A DNA stretch of 64,000 nt. Source: an uncultured Schlesneria sp. GTDB lineage: Bacteria; Planctomycetota; Planctomycetia; Planctomycetales; Planctomycetaceae. Below the pieces are notes generated by a model, which was given only the letters and a program-made list of their open reading frames with translations, made no database searches and was not told where the DNA came from. The position numbers and the translations under genes are program-made. Location: positions 34,380 to 98,379 of the forward strand of contig CAIQIR010000101.1 in assembly GCA_903871875.1 (NCBI GenBank), read 5' to 3'. Below, piece after piece: positions 48,547 to 58,468 of this stretch. Every line of letters begins with the position of its first letter. Positions within the stretch are counted from its first letter, which is position 1.

Positions 48547-51500
48547 ATGACCTGGCTTGTGACAACCTCTCTGAAACTACGAGTGCTGGTGCTGGCCGCA
48601 TCACTCATTCTCGTGATCTTCGGTGCGCAGACACTCAAGACGGCACCGCTGGACGTCTTTCCCGAATTCGCCCCGCCACTGGTCGAAATTCAAACCGAAG
48701 CCCCCGGCTTGTCGACGGAAGAAGTGGAAAGTCTGATCACGATTCCGCTCGAAAACGGACTGAAGGGCACGCCCTGGCTGAAAACGTTGCGGTCCAAGTC
48801 GGTCCTCGGCCTCTCCTCCGTCGTGATGATTTTCCCCCAGGGAACCGACCTGGTCCGCGCTCGCCAGTTCGTGCAGGAACGGCTGGCGATGGAGGCCAGC
48901 CGGCTACCGGTCGTCGCCCATCCCCCGGTCATGTTATCCCCCCTGTCGTCGACCAGCCGCGTCCTCAAAATCGGCGTCACGTCGCCAACATTGTCGCAGA
49001 TGGAACTGAGCGAATTGGCCAAATGGACGATCCGCCCCAACCTGATGGCCATTCAGGGCGTGGCTAACGTCGCCATCTGGGGACAACGCGATCGCCAGTT
49101 ACAGGTCCTGGTTGATCCCGAACAATTGCGGGCCCATGCCGTGACGCTCGACGCCGTCCAGCGGGCGGTCGCCGACGCAGTCGCGCTCAGCGGTGGTGGC
49201 TTTGTCGATACGCCCAATCAGCGCATCGCCGTTCGTCAAATGACGGGAGTGAACAGCCCGGAAGATCTGGGCGCCGCGATCGTCGATTTCCGCGGCGGTT
49301 CGCCCCTGTTGTTGCGCGACATGGCCAGGATTGTTGAAGGATTTCCGACACCGATCGGTGACGCCGTCATCAACGATGGCCCCGGTTTGCTGCTGATTGT
49401 CGAAAAGCAGCCGTGGGGCAACACGCTGGAAGTCACCAAGAAGGTCGAAGCCGCATTGGACTCGCTACGTCCCGGCCTCAAAGGGGTCGACATGGACCCG
49501 ACGATCTTTCGGCCGGCGACCTTCATTGAACGATCGCTGCACAATCTGACCCACGCGATGGGAATCGGCTGTCTGCTGGTGATCGTGATTCTGCTGGCGT
49601 TTCTGTTCGACTGGCGTACGTCGCTGATCAGTTTGACGGCGATCCCCTTGTCACTGATCGCGGCCGCCCTGGTGCTGTTCTACACCGGAGCCACCATCAA
49701 CACGATGGTCATCGCCGGACTGGTGATCGCGTTGGGCGAAGTCGTCGACGATGCGATTATCGACGTGGAAAATATTCTGCGGCGGCTGACGCTGAATCGG
49801 GCGCTGCCCCACCCCCTGCCCCCATTCCAAGTCGTGCTGCAAGCGTCACTCGAAGTCCGGAGCGCCGTCGTCTATGCCAGTTTGATTGTGACCCTGGTCT
49901 TCCTGCCGGTGCTGTTTCTCGACGGTGTCTCCGGCTCGTTCTTCCGTCCCCTGGCGATCGCCTACATCCTGGCAATTCTCGCGTCACTGCTGGTCGCACT
50001 CACGGTCACGCCGGCCCTGTCACTGATGCTGCTGACCGGAACGACGAAAGAGCGACACGAAGCACCGCTCGCCCATTTCCTCAAAGGCCTCTACGGACGG
50101 ATCCTGCCGTTCTGGATGGCCCGTCCGCTGTCCGCGATCGGCCTGGTGGTGGTCATGTTCGCAGTGACGGGCTTTGCCGTGACAACACTCGGCGAAGAGT
50201 TTCTGCCGAACTTCAAAGAGACCGATTTCCTGATGCACTGGGTGGAAAAACCCGGCACGTCGCTGGACGCCATGCAGCGCATCACCGTCCAGGTCAGCCG
50301 AGAATTGCGCGCCATTCCGGGGGTTAAAAACTTCGGTTCGCACATCGGTCGCGCCGAAGTTGCCGACGAAGTCGTCGGTCCAAACTTCACGGAACTGTGG
50401 ATCAGCGTTGATCCGGATGTGAAGCTGGAGCCCACGGTGGCCAAGATCGAAGACGTCATCAATGGTTATCCCGGGCTGTACCGCGACGTCCTCACTTATC
50501 TCAAGGAACGCATCAAAGAAGTGCTGACCGGCGCCGGGGCGACGATTGTCGTACGCGTTTACGGTTCCGACCTCGCGATCCTGCGTGCAAAAGCTCAAGA
50601 AGTTTATGGCGTCATGAAAGATGTCCCGGGCGTTCACACGCCCAAAGTGGAACCACAGGTTTTGGTTCCGCAAATTCAAGTTCGACTGCGTCCCGAAGCG
50701 GCCGCCCGATTCGGCCTGACGGCCGGCCAGATTCGCCGCGCCGTGGCCACCCTGGTCAAGGGAACCAAGGTCGGCGAAGTCTATTCCGAGCAGAAAAGCA
50801 TTGATGTTGTCGTCTGGGGCACGCCGGAACTTCGCACCGATATCTCGTCGCTGCAGCAGCTGTTGATCGATCTTCCCATCGGAGGTGGTCATGTGCTGCT
50901 GGGAGATGTGGCGGATCTGGAAGTCTTCCCCGCCCCGAACGAAATCAAGCATGAGAAGGCCTCACGCCGGATCGACATCACCTGCAACGTCCAGGGCCGC
51001 GATTTGGGATCGGTCGCACGGGAAATCGAAGCCGCCGTCAAGAAGCTGGATTTTCCTCAAGGCTATCACCCCGAATTTCTGGGGGAATATGCCGCCCGCG
51101 CCGAATCGCAACAACGCCTGTTCGCACTGGCGGGCTTGTCCTTGCTCGGCATCCTGCTGCTACTGCATGTTGACTTCCGTTCGTGGCGACTGACGGCCAT
51201 CGTCTTTTTGACGATTCCCTTCGCTCTTGTCGGCGGCGTCGCCGGTGTGATGCTCGACAACGGCATTCTATCGCTCGGCTCGTTGGTCGGGTTCGTCACC
51301 GTGCTGGGCATTGCGGCCCGCAATGGCATCATGCTGGTCAGCCACTATCGTCATTTGGAAGAACAAGAAAGCGAACCGTTCGGACCGGCGCTGGTCCAGC
51401 GTGGTTCCGAAGAACGGTTGGCTCCGATCCTGATGACGGTGCTTGCCACCGGTCTCGCGCTGGTGCCACTGGTCTGGGGCGGCAACCTTCCCGGCCATGA

Positions 51501-51621
51501 AATCGAATACCCAATGGCAATCGTCATCCTGGGCGGTCTGGTGACGTCAACCATCCTCAATCTGTTTCTGCTTCCGCCCATCTATCTGGCCTTCGGACAA
51601 GTCAAACGCCACGAAGAATAG
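48547..51621 (+). CDS. HME-family RND efflux permease (CusA/CzcA-like)
   Basis: A 1024-residue proton-driven inner-membrane pump, started at the ATG at 48547 ([18 protein letters not shown]); a TTG at 48535 is less likely. Twelve transmembrane helices in two halves with two large periplasmic loops. HME features: [21 protein letters not shown] near the N-terminus and helix-4 motif [19 protein letters not shown], in which D401 and E408 align with the proton-relay Asp405 and Glu412 of CusA. The substrate is likely a heavy-metal cation, with the metal undetermined. It is part of the five-gene unit from 45002. Confidence 0.93.
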   Translation: MTWLVTTSLKLRVLVLAASLILVIFGAQTLKTAPLDVFPEFAPPLVEIQTEAPGLSTEEVESLITIPLENGLKGTPWLKTLRSKSVLGLSSVVMIFPQGTDLVRARQFVQERLAMEASRLPVVAHPPVMLSPLSSTSRVLKIGVTSPTLSQMELSELAKWTIRPNLMAIQGVANVAIWGQRDRQLQVLVDPEQLRAHAVTLDAVQRAVADAVALSGGGFVDTPNQRIAVRQMTGVNSPEDLGAAIVDFRGGSPLLLRDMARIVEGFPTPIGDAVINDGPGLLLIVEKQPWGNTLEVTKKVEAALDSLRPGLKGVDMDPTIFRPATFIERSLHNLTHAMGIGCLLVIVILLAFLFDWRTSLISLTAIPLSLIAAALVLFYTGATINTMVIAGLVIALGEVVDDAIIDVENILRRLTLNRALPHPLPPFQVVLQASLEVRSAVVYASLIVTLVFLPVLFLDGVSGSFFRPLAIAYILAILASLLVALTVTPALSLMLLTGTTKERHEAPLAHFLKGLYGRILPFWMARPLSAIGLVVVMFAVTGFAVTTLGEEFLPNFKETDFLMHWVEKPGTSLDAMQRITVQVSRELRAIPGVKNFGSHIGRAEVADEVVGPNFTELWISVDPDVKLEPTVAKIEDVINGYPGLYRDVLTYLKERIKEVLTGAGATIVVRVYGSDLAILRAKAQEVYGVMKDVPGVHTPKVEPQVLVPQIQVRLRPEAAARFGLTAGQIRRAVATLVKGTKVGEVYSEQKSIDVVVWGTPELRTDISSLQQLLIDLPIGGGHVLLGDVADLEVFPAPNEIKHEKASRRIDITCNVQGRDLGSVAREIEAAVKKLDFPQGYHPEFLGEYAARAESQQRLFALAGLSLLGILLLLHVDFRSWRLTAIVFLTIPFALVGGVAGVMLDNGILSLGSLVGFVTVLGIAARNGIMLVSHYRHLEEQESEPFGPALVQRGSEERLAPILMTVLATGLALVPLVWGGNLPGHEIEYPMAIVILGGLVTSTILNLFLLPPIYLAFGQVKRHEE

Positions 51622-52277
51622 GCGCACCAGTCGCAGAAGAGATACGAACGAACCGACAAACCAAATCTTCCCGTTGTGTCCCTGCGCCTTGGCGACTTTG
51701 CGTTAACTCCGCTTTCCAGCCATTCAGAAGAAGAATGGAACGCAGGGACGCCACGGAAGAAGATCGAACCTCAGTCAGTCTCTGGTCCAGAACTCCATCT
51801 AAGACCCAATCACGGTCCACCGTCGCTCGTCAATCATGCGCCGACTGACCAGCAAGCGACTCCCTCTCTTTTGCGCTTTGGCGTTACCTCCTCTGCTCCT
51901 CTCCAATTCCGCCCCCTGAACGACTCGCACTTAAGCTCGACTTTATCTTCCACAAATCACGACCATCGACAGGCCAACGCCCTGGTTCCTCGGCCACGTA
52001 AACCGGGCTTTATCTGGCGGTTAATCACCTGGCGGTTCGTTCACAATGGGGGCAAAAACGGTACGAGAAACTGCGATTCCTCCGCAAACTCTCACTGACC
52101 CACACATGTCGAACAACGAGTCGAGCTTGCCTGTCAGGCAATTACGACTTTATCTAAGCCTCCGTGACGCCTCCACCGGTCGATCGCTCGCCGTCGTCCG
52201 GGTCCCGCGTCGAAAAAGAATTGGGGATCGCAAGGAAGTCGTTGCGAATCGATCCCGTGGAAAAGACATGGAACGTC
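51622..52277. other. Intergenic between permease and TolC gene
   Basis: About 650 bases with no supported gene. It holds the inverted repeats at 51678-51749. The length suggests the TolC gene may have its own promoter. Confidence 0.45.
51678..51749 (+). repeat. Nested inverted repeats after the RND permease
   Basis: Outer arms GTCCCTGCG (51678-51686) and CGCAGGGAC (51741-51749) enclose an inner perfect stem CCATTC/GAATGG (51720-51725, 51733-51738). It begins 57 bp after the permease stop. It may fold as RNA and terminate or protect the transcript; there is no U-tract. Confidence 0.5.
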
Positions 52278-53771
52278 ATGAGAATTCCTTCTGCCGCCAT
52301 CGTACTGACGCTTGCACTGTTGATCGTGCCGGGATGCCGCTCGACCTCGGTTGCCCGTCGCGCCAAGAATTTCGGCAGTGGCAGCTCGACACAGCTGGCC
52401 CAGTCGGAACGAGCCCGCGACGCCAAACGCGAAGCACAGGTACCGGCCAAAACGGCCGAAACGGACCCCGAGCCGATCAAACAGGTTTCCGCCGAAACCT
52501 CCAGCGACGTCGTGGAATACTCGACCGCCCCTTCAACCCCCGTGTCCTACTCGATCCGCACGGCGATTGAAACGGCGCTGGCCCACAACCCGGATCTGAT
52601 CGCTCTACGGCAAACAGACCCCGTCGGCACCGCCGCGTTGGGCGTGGCTCAGACCTATCCGTTCAACCCGTTTGTTCAGGTTCAGGCCACCCCGTATCAA
52701 TCGGCTCCCCGCCAGAGTACCGACAACCAGGGATCGGGCACGACATACCACTACGTCCTGTTGATGCAACAAATTCAACTCGGCGGTCAACAACAGTTCC
52801 GCGAGCAAGCCGCCTCGGCGACATTGAACGGCATCCGCTGGACGGTGTTGCAGGCCGAACTCGTAAATGTCGCACAAACCGAGCGGCTGTATTTCGCGGC
52901 CCTCTACCAGCAGGGTCTACGCGACCTGGCGAATCTGAACGCCGAAAACAATCGACAGTTACTCGCGATCCTCGAAAAGCAGCAGGAATCGGGACAGGCG
53001 ACGGCGTCCGATGTGGCGATCGTCCGACTGGACGCACGATCGACGCGACAACAACAACGCATTGCCGAAGCCAACTATCAAACGGCCCTGCTCGATTTGA
53101 AGCGACATCTCTGCCTGCCGTCCGACACCAAAATCACACTCGACAATCAGGTGCTCAGTTGGAACTGGCAACCGGCCACCACCGCGCAATTGACGACGAT
53201 GGCCGCCAATCGACCGGACGTGATGGCCGCTCGCGCCGACGCCGACACCGCCCGCGCCAACACGAGTCTGGCGGACGGATCACGAATTCCCGATCTGCAG
53301 ATCGGCCCCTATTATCAACGCACCGACACCGGCATCACCTACCTGGGCTTCCGCGGTCAGATGGACCTGCCCTTCGTTAACGACGGCACGCCGTTACTTC
53401 GCCAACGCCAGGCCGAACTCTGCCAACGCGCCACGGTGTCCCAGCAATTGGCCACTCGAGCGACACTCGAAGCCGAAGCAGCGGCCGACCGGTATGAACG
53501 AGCTCGTCAGCTGCGCAGCGAATCGACCGAGTCCCCGCAGACGTCAGTCCCGATCGAGTTGCAACGCCTGGAAGAACAATTCCTCGCCAATGAAGTCGAC
53601 ATCCTGCGGGTGATGCAGGCACGGACCAGCCTCTTGCAAAGTCAGCGCGCCGATCTGGACGCTTTGAACGAACTGATGCAAGCCGCCGTCGCCGTCACCG
53701 TCGCATCAGGGGTTCCGCTGGAATCCCTGACGGCACCGGCAACAACCGAAACACCGTCGGAAAATCCTTAG
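52278..53771 (+). CDS. TolC-family outer-membrane efflux lipoprotein
   Basis: A 497-residue outer-membrane channel, started at 52278, where a lipobox follows (LIVPGC, cysteine at about 20). Two TolC-type repeats of long amphipathic helices are seen: AIETALAHNPDLIALRQ and LTTMAANRPDVMAARADADT; the LAHNPDL and NRPDV motifs are hallmarks. It completes the tripartite pump with the upstream adaptor and permease. It lies 656 bp past the permease, so may be separately transcribed. The first 70 mature residues are low complexity. Confidence 0.88.
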   Translation: MRIPSAAIVLTLALLIVPGCRSTSVARRAKNFGSGSSTQLAQSERARDAKREAQVPAKTAETDPEPIKQVSAETSSDVVEYSTAPSTPVSYSIRTAIETALAHNPDLIALRQTDPVGTAALGVAQTYPFNPFVQVQATPYQSAPRQSTDNQGSGTTYHYVLLMQQIQLGGQQQFREQAASATLNGIRWTVLQAELVNVAQTERLYFAALYQQGLRDLANLNAENNRQLLAILEKQQESGQATASDVAIVRLDARSTRQQQRIAEANYQTALLDLKRHLCLPSDTKITLDNQVLSWNWQPATTAQLTTMAANRPDVMAARADADTARANTSLADGSRIPDLQIGPYYQRTDTGITYLGFRGQMDLPFVNDGTPLLRQRQAELCQRATVSQQLATRATLEAEAAADRYERARQLRSESTESPQTSVPIELQRLEEQFLANEVDILRVMQARTSLLQSQRADLDALNELMQAAVAVTVASGVPLESLTAPATTETPSENP

Positions 53772-53911
53772 GCCGGGTCCCTTGGCTCCGAGACGAGACG
53801 TGTCGCCCGCGAACGTTTTTCCAAGTTCACCGCCCGCGCAGGGTCACCATCGACGCCTGACTTGTCCGCAAAGCGGACCAACGGCTACAGGATTCTTCTT
53901 CGTGCCGGCAC

Positions 53912-54787
53912 CTAATTGGACGCCAATTTGTCCAGCGTCAAAAACGCCGCACCGTAGCGTTCGCCGATCGTCAGTTGGCTGTCGGCACTGAAATGATGGA
54001 TGTTCACGTTCGGCAGATCGTCGACATCGATCCAGGCGGCGAACGGAACCGATTCACCGACGGCGACCTGGGCTCGTCGCACGATCGACATCGATGATTT
54101 TCCCTCGGGATCCGGCTTGGGCTGTGCGATCCGCGAATTGACACTTCGCGCCAAGACAAACGGCGTTTTCTCCGTCGCATACCGCTTCCGCAAAAAGGCG
54201 ATCAGGTCACCCAGATTCTGTTCGTAGCGCGGGGCCAGTTTCCCATGAATGGCGTCATCGATTCCCTGATGCCACAGAAAGCCAGAGACCTCGACCGACA
54301 CCCCTTGCGCGGTCAATTCGGCGATCCGCGCATCGACAAATTTCAACCAGGCCTCGTTCAGCGACCCTCCAGCGGCCCACGGCCACGTTTCGGTATCCCG
54401 ACCGAAATTGGCATGCACCTTGATCAAAGCCATGTCACGCCAGCCGGCGGCAGACAGCGTACGAGCAAAGCCCACTTCTGGGCCATGTACCAGTTTGTTC
54501 TTGGAGATGTGTCCCCGAATCTCGCCCCAGGGCAGATATTGCGGCGATTTCTCGCCCTCCGGCAGCGGCGCGATCGTAAAGCGAGTCGCACGATCCGCGG
54601 CCGTCTGCTGAAACCCGGGAGGTACCGGCACTTCGGCATCAGCCCCCGCCATATTCGACTGCCCGGCCAACAAGAAGACTTTCAGCACCGGCTTCCCGTC
54701 GGCGGCCGCGCACCCATCAATCTCACCAATGATCCCGATGATCAGCAGCAACAGAACCCGCCATCGCCAACAAACACACCGGATCAT
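53912..54787 (-). CDS. Secreted SASA-type esterase (sialate O-acetylesterase-like)
   Basis: A 291-residue exported SGNH esterase of the CE6/SASA family; ATG at 54787 has AAGGAA 8 nt upstream. A signal peptide (VLLLLIIGIIGEIDGCAAAD) is followed by the family block LLAGQSNMAG with the nucleophilic Ser; the catalytic acid/base block is likely FLWHQGIDDA. It should deacetylate carbohydrates. The longer frame to 54889 overlaps the SEFIR remnant and is not used. It is convergent with the TolC gene; single gene. Confidence 0.87.
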   Translation of the reverse strand: MIRCVCWRWRVLLLLIIGIIGEIDGCAAADGKPVLKVFLLAGQSNMAGADAEVPVPPGFQQTAADRATRFTIAPLPEGEKSPQYLPWGEIRGHISKNKLVHGPEVGFARTLSAAGWRDMALIKVHANFGRDTETWPWAAGGSLNEAWLKFVDARIAELTAQGVSVEVSGFLWHQGIDDAIHGKLAPRYEQNLGDLIAFLRKRYATEKTPFVLARSVNSRIAQPKPDPEGKSSMSIVRRAQVAVGESVPFAAWIDVDDLPNVNIHHFSADSQLTIGERYGAAFLTLDKLASN

Positions 54788-54803
54788 GGATGATTTCCTT
54801 CCC

Positions 54804-54953
54804 TCACACCAACAAACAAAACCGTCCTTCACGCGGTTGACCGCAGTCCACGCGAAGCCGTTCGCTAAACGCAAAGACGGCCTCGACATGCTCCTGTGAC
54901 TCGCGCCGGTAGGAAATGAAGTCGCGAGGATGTTTGAGGTCAGCCGCAGTCAT
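54804..54953 (-). pseudogene. SEFIR-domain gene remnant (N-terminal fragment)
   Basis: The frame from the ATG at 54953 begins MTAADLKHPRDFISYRRES, QEHVEAVFAFSERLRVDCG, a good match to the start of SEFIR (TIR-related) domains, which read roughly P-x-V-F-I-S-Y-S-H-D-S-x-E-H...V-x-x-L-A-x-R-L-R-x-D-G. Homology stops at about 54855 and the frame ends at 54804, so the rest of the SEFIR fold and any C-terminal domain are missing. SEFIR proteins in bacteria occur in immunity-like multidomain proteins. The call rests on 30 residues of recognition. Confidence 0.5.
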
Positions 54954-56527
54954 GGGGATTCCGACACGCGGGGCGAAGGGGAAACGGGACAACGGTTGTC
55001 GCCAACGAACGTTAGGACGACGACTCAGCTCGGACGAATGTCAGACATTGATGCTGGTCTGGTGCTTCTTCAATTGCAAGCGAATGCCCCGCGGAACGAA
55101 CGGCGGCGATCACCTGCGTGGCGGCACTGCATCCCGGCCATCGGCGGCGTTCATTTATTTCCCACGAAGGTTCCAAACGTTTGGAAGATTGGGCTGAGCA
55201 GACGACAAATCCATTCGTAAGATCCTCAAACGAAGACCGTCGGAAGAGATTCAATGCCTCCTTCGACACGACCGCAGACAATCTCAGGAGGAAGGATTTC
55301 CCATGCACGCAACACCCCGATTCGATCTTGGTCGCACGCCCGCAGCACGCAAACCTCGCGAGAGCCGAATTTTCCACGGCCGTTCACGAGACGATTGCGA
55401 ACCCGCTGCAGGTGAGCGGACCGTCGGATGCAATCCATTGCGGAGGCTGATCCCTGTAGATCCTGGTGAAAAATCGCGCCACGTCCGACAGATTGGACGA
55501 GAGGGAAAGCAGCCAACACAAATCTTCAATGAGGCTCGGCCGGTTGCCGGGGCGCAGGATCGCTTGTCGAGAATGATTGACGTTCCCACTCCCGCTCATC
55601 GCAGCAACCAGCCCACATCGGGTAAGTGCGATCAGAGTACTTTGCCAACTTGTCCAACTTTGCCAAGCCGAAAACATCGTCAATACGCTACAAAACAGGG
55701 ATGTTTGCCAACTTGGCCAACTTGGCCAAGCAAATTTGCGAAAAGCGTTACTCGCCCCCTGCCGACGATTCCGCGACCGACTGGGGGGGGAAATCGGCCG
55801 TGCGAATCGACCTTGATGATCAGGCCCTGTGATCGCCAACACCTGCCAGGCAGGGCAATTCAAGAATGCTGACCAAACTTGATCAGTGTTGATCACCCCC
55901 AATTCGGGTGAAACAAATCACCTGGCCCACCGCTGCGATCAGATTGCACGATTTCGCAGGGGACCAGGGACTGTTCTTTCACAACTCGATCTCAAAGCCC
56001 TCAAGCAGCCGCACTCACTCGGCGGCGATGCAGGCCCAACCGGTCTGAGCCGGCCGTCATGTCATCGGCCAGCACTGGCCCCGAGGTCGCCGTCACGACG
56101 GGAAAGCCACCAGCGCGGAACGGTGGGGAAACAATCTGCCTGATTGAGCCGTCGTGACGGCGGCTGGCCTCGATCCGAATCCCCTGCCTAGGACTGATTG
56201 ACCACACCTGCCCCGTGCCTGTCCGCAAAGATCAATTTTCTGCATCGGGCCGCAACATTACGACCGCTTCAGGCATGTTGCTTGCATAATGATCATAAAT
56301 ACCCCCCCCTCCGGGATATCGACGCAACAAAAGCACAAAAACAGTGCTAACAAGAGTAAAAAATATGCACTGATCGTGTTTTTTCTGTATCCTGACCGAA
56401 ATTCATCAGAAACACACGGGAGCACGGCATTGATTTTTTAGCTCGAGGCTCATAATACCAGCAAAGAAGACATCCCACAGGCAGAGAAACAACCCGCCGA
56501 AAAAACAACAGGGAGCAGTGATCGACG
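54954..56527. other. Gene-poor stretch of about 1.6 kb
   Basis: No complete gene is supported on either strand. It holds the 9-bp repeat clusters at 55644-55730, a TTGATCAgtgTTGATCA direct repeat near 55878, and an AT-rich segment from about 56280 that should contain the promoter of the sigma-54-type regulator (with alternating GCAC/GTGC arms near 56333-56390). Together with the SEFIR remnant on its left it looks like decayed former coding DNA. Confidence 0.5.
55644..55730. repeat. Two clusters of a 9-bp direct repeat
   Basis: Each cluster has two 9-bp units and a partial third: GCCAACTTG-TCCAACTTT-GCCAAG at 55644-55667 and GCCAACTTG-GCCAACTTG-GCCAAG at 55707-55730. They are 63 bp apart, seven repeat lengths. 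Three codons per unit would read as Ala-Asn-Leu or Gly-Gln-Leu repeats. No gene spans both with confidence. Confidence 0.7.
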
Positions 56528-57586
56528 ATGAGTACTGGTGGAAATGGCAGAAATGGTTCACCTGTTCTGGAAGGAATGATTGGCAGCGGTCCAGCGATGA
56601 CCGATGTCTATCGTCTGACCCGACAAGTGGCCGCGACGTCTGCTACCGTGCTCTTAATGGGCGAGACCGGTACCGGCAAGGAACTGGTCGCCCGCGCACT
56701 TCATGAACTCAGCCCGCGCGCATCCGGCCCCTTCATCCGCGTGAACTGCGGAGCACTCAGCGAAAGTCTGCTGGAAAGCGAACTGTTTGGACACGTCAAA
56801 GGGGCCTTCACCAGTGCCCACGAAAATCGCACGGGACGATTCGAAGCCGCACACGGCGGAACGATTTTTCTCGACGAAATCAATTCGATGAGCTACACGC
56901 TGCAGGTGAAACTGCTGCGAGTCCTGCAGGAACAGGAATTCGAGCGCGTCGGCGATACCAAAACAATTCGCGTCGACTGCCGCATCGTCGCTGCGACGAA
57001 TCGCGATTTGCTCGACGAAATCGACGAGGACCGGTTTCGGGAAGACCTTTATTATCGCCTGAACGTCGTCCCGATCTATTTGCCCCCGCTACGCGACCGA
57101 CCGGAAGATATCGAGGCGCTGGTCACCTTTTTTGCCAAGAAATATGCCGCCGCGAACGGCCGACCGATCCCCCGGATTCCCAACGACGTCATCTCGATGT
57201 TGCAAACCTATGCCTGGCCGGGAAATGTTCGCGAACTGCAAAACTATGTCGAACGCGCCACGGTCCTGTGCATGACCGAAACACTCACCATGGACGTGTT
57301 TCCTCCGCATGTCCGCGGCCTGGCTCCGGTCCGCATCAGCCGCACCAAATCGGGCGGCATTCAAAAGATGTGCAGCGAACTGGTCACCCTCGGCCTGATG
57401 GAAGCGGGCGAGGACGCTCAAGACATCCACGAGAAAATCGTCTCGCTGGTCGAAAAGGAAGTCCTGCTGCAAGTGTTGCGAACTTGCCAGGGAACCCAGA
57501 CCAAGGCCGCCGTGCGGTTGGGCATCAACCGCAACACGCTGCATAAGAAGATCGAAGACTACAACCTGCAGTCCGAAGCCCGCTAG
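56528..57586 (+). CDS. Sigma-54-type AAA+ transcriptional regulator lacking a sensor domain
   Basis: A 352-residue bacterial enhancer-binding-protein-like ATPase. Walker A GETGTGK (45-51), Walker B GGTIFLDE (110-117), arginine finger region [20 protein letters not shown], sensor [10 protein letters not shown], and a C-terminal Fis-type helix-turn-helix ([20 protein letters not shown]). The sigma-54 contact loop GAFTGA is GAFTSA (92-97). There is no receiver, GAF or PAS domain; only 16 residues precede the AAA+ domain. Regulation would have to come from expression or a partner. A receiver-only protein gene lies just beyond, on the opposite strand. Confidence 0.9.
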   Translation: MSTGGNGRNGSPVLEGMIGSGPAMTDVYRLTRQVAATSATVLLMGETGTGKELVARALHELSPRASGPFIRVNCGALSESLLESELFGHVKGAFTSAHENRTGRFEAAHGGTIFLDEINSMSYTLQVKLLRVLQEQEFERVGDTKTIRVDCRIVAATNRDLLDEIDEDRFREDLYYRLNVVPIYLPPLRDRPEDIEALVTFFAKKYAAANGRPIPRIPNDVISMLQTYAWPGNVRELQNYVERATVLCMTETLTMDVFPPHVRGLAPVRISRTKSGGIQKMCSELVTLGLMEAGEDAQDIHEKIVSLVEKEVLLQVLRTCQGTQTKAAVRLGINRNTLHKKIEDYNLQSEAR

Positions 57587-57787
57587 TGTTTTTGACCACG
57601 AGAAAAGGTCAATGCGCGGGATGCCACGGCTTCTCCGAAGCAGTGCTCTGCTCTTCCGAAGCGGTGATCCAGCAGTTGCCACAGACCAGTTGCGAAGTCC
57701 CTTCCGCAGCGGCAGCCGAGTGATTCTCTCTTTCCCACTCGGCCGAAATCTCGCTCGGGCCACTTTCCTGTACCGATAGGCCGTCAG

Positions 57788-58225
57788 CTAGCTGACAGGC
57801 GTTAACGTCCTGTGGCGGACAAATGCCGGGGCATGCACCTCGTATTCCTGATCGAGGAAGCGGCAGACGGTCGACAACAATTCGCGGGGATTGAACGGCT
57901 TCGTCACGACCTGAGCGATGTCAAATTCGGACAATTGTTCTTTGTATTCCGCCAGATCGTAGTCTTGCGACGCCAGCATGATGATGGGCAGATCGACCAG
58001 ATTCGCGTCGTTTCGGACTCGTCGGACCAGTTCCAGACCATTTGGACCGGCTTCCAGAAAATCGTCCACAATCAGAAAGGCAGGCGGTTCGTTGCGGTGC
58101 AGCATCCGCCAGCAAGATTCGACGTTCGTCGCCCCTTTGACATCAAAACCCGCTCGGTTAAACCGCAGCGAGATGGCTCGAATGATATGGGGTTCGTCGT
58201 CACATACGATGATTTGCTGGGCCAT
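57788..58225 (-). CDS. Receiver-only response regulator
   Basis: A 145-residue single-domain response regulator: acidic pair CDDEP, phosphoacceptor in LIVDDFLEAG (Asp54 or Asp55), a switch Ser in IMLASQDY and Lys in VTKPFNP. No output domain; the 15-residue tail (FVRHRTLTPVS) is unstructured. Such proteins act as phosphate relays or bind partners directly. It is convergent with the sigma-54-type regulator and divergent from the PSCyt1 gene. The end overlaps a 14-bp palindrome (57783-57796). Kinase partner unknown. Confidence 0.88.
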   Translation of the reverse strand: MAQQIIVCDDEPHIIRAISLRFNRAGFDVKGATNVESCWRMLHRNEPPAFLIVDDFLEAGPNGLELVRRVRNDANLVDLPIIMLASQDYDLAEYKEQLSEFDIAQVVTKPFNPRELLSTVCRFLDQEYEVHAPAFVRHRTLTPVS

Positions 58226-58468
58226 GATTTCCTCGCGAAGGCTTCAAGGGGTTCGGCACAATTCACTACCCTCTCAATCTAGATCGAATTTTGCGAGAAA
58301 TCTGATCGGCACCCATGAACTGACAAAGAAACTACAAATGACTTTTTCGAATATCGAACGATTAAATCGATTGCGCCGATTCAGTCAGCTATAATGCGAA
58401 CCTGCCGAATCCCTGCCCGCCCGATTCCCTCCAGACCGGTCCAGAATCCCTCAGGAGCTGACGCATTC

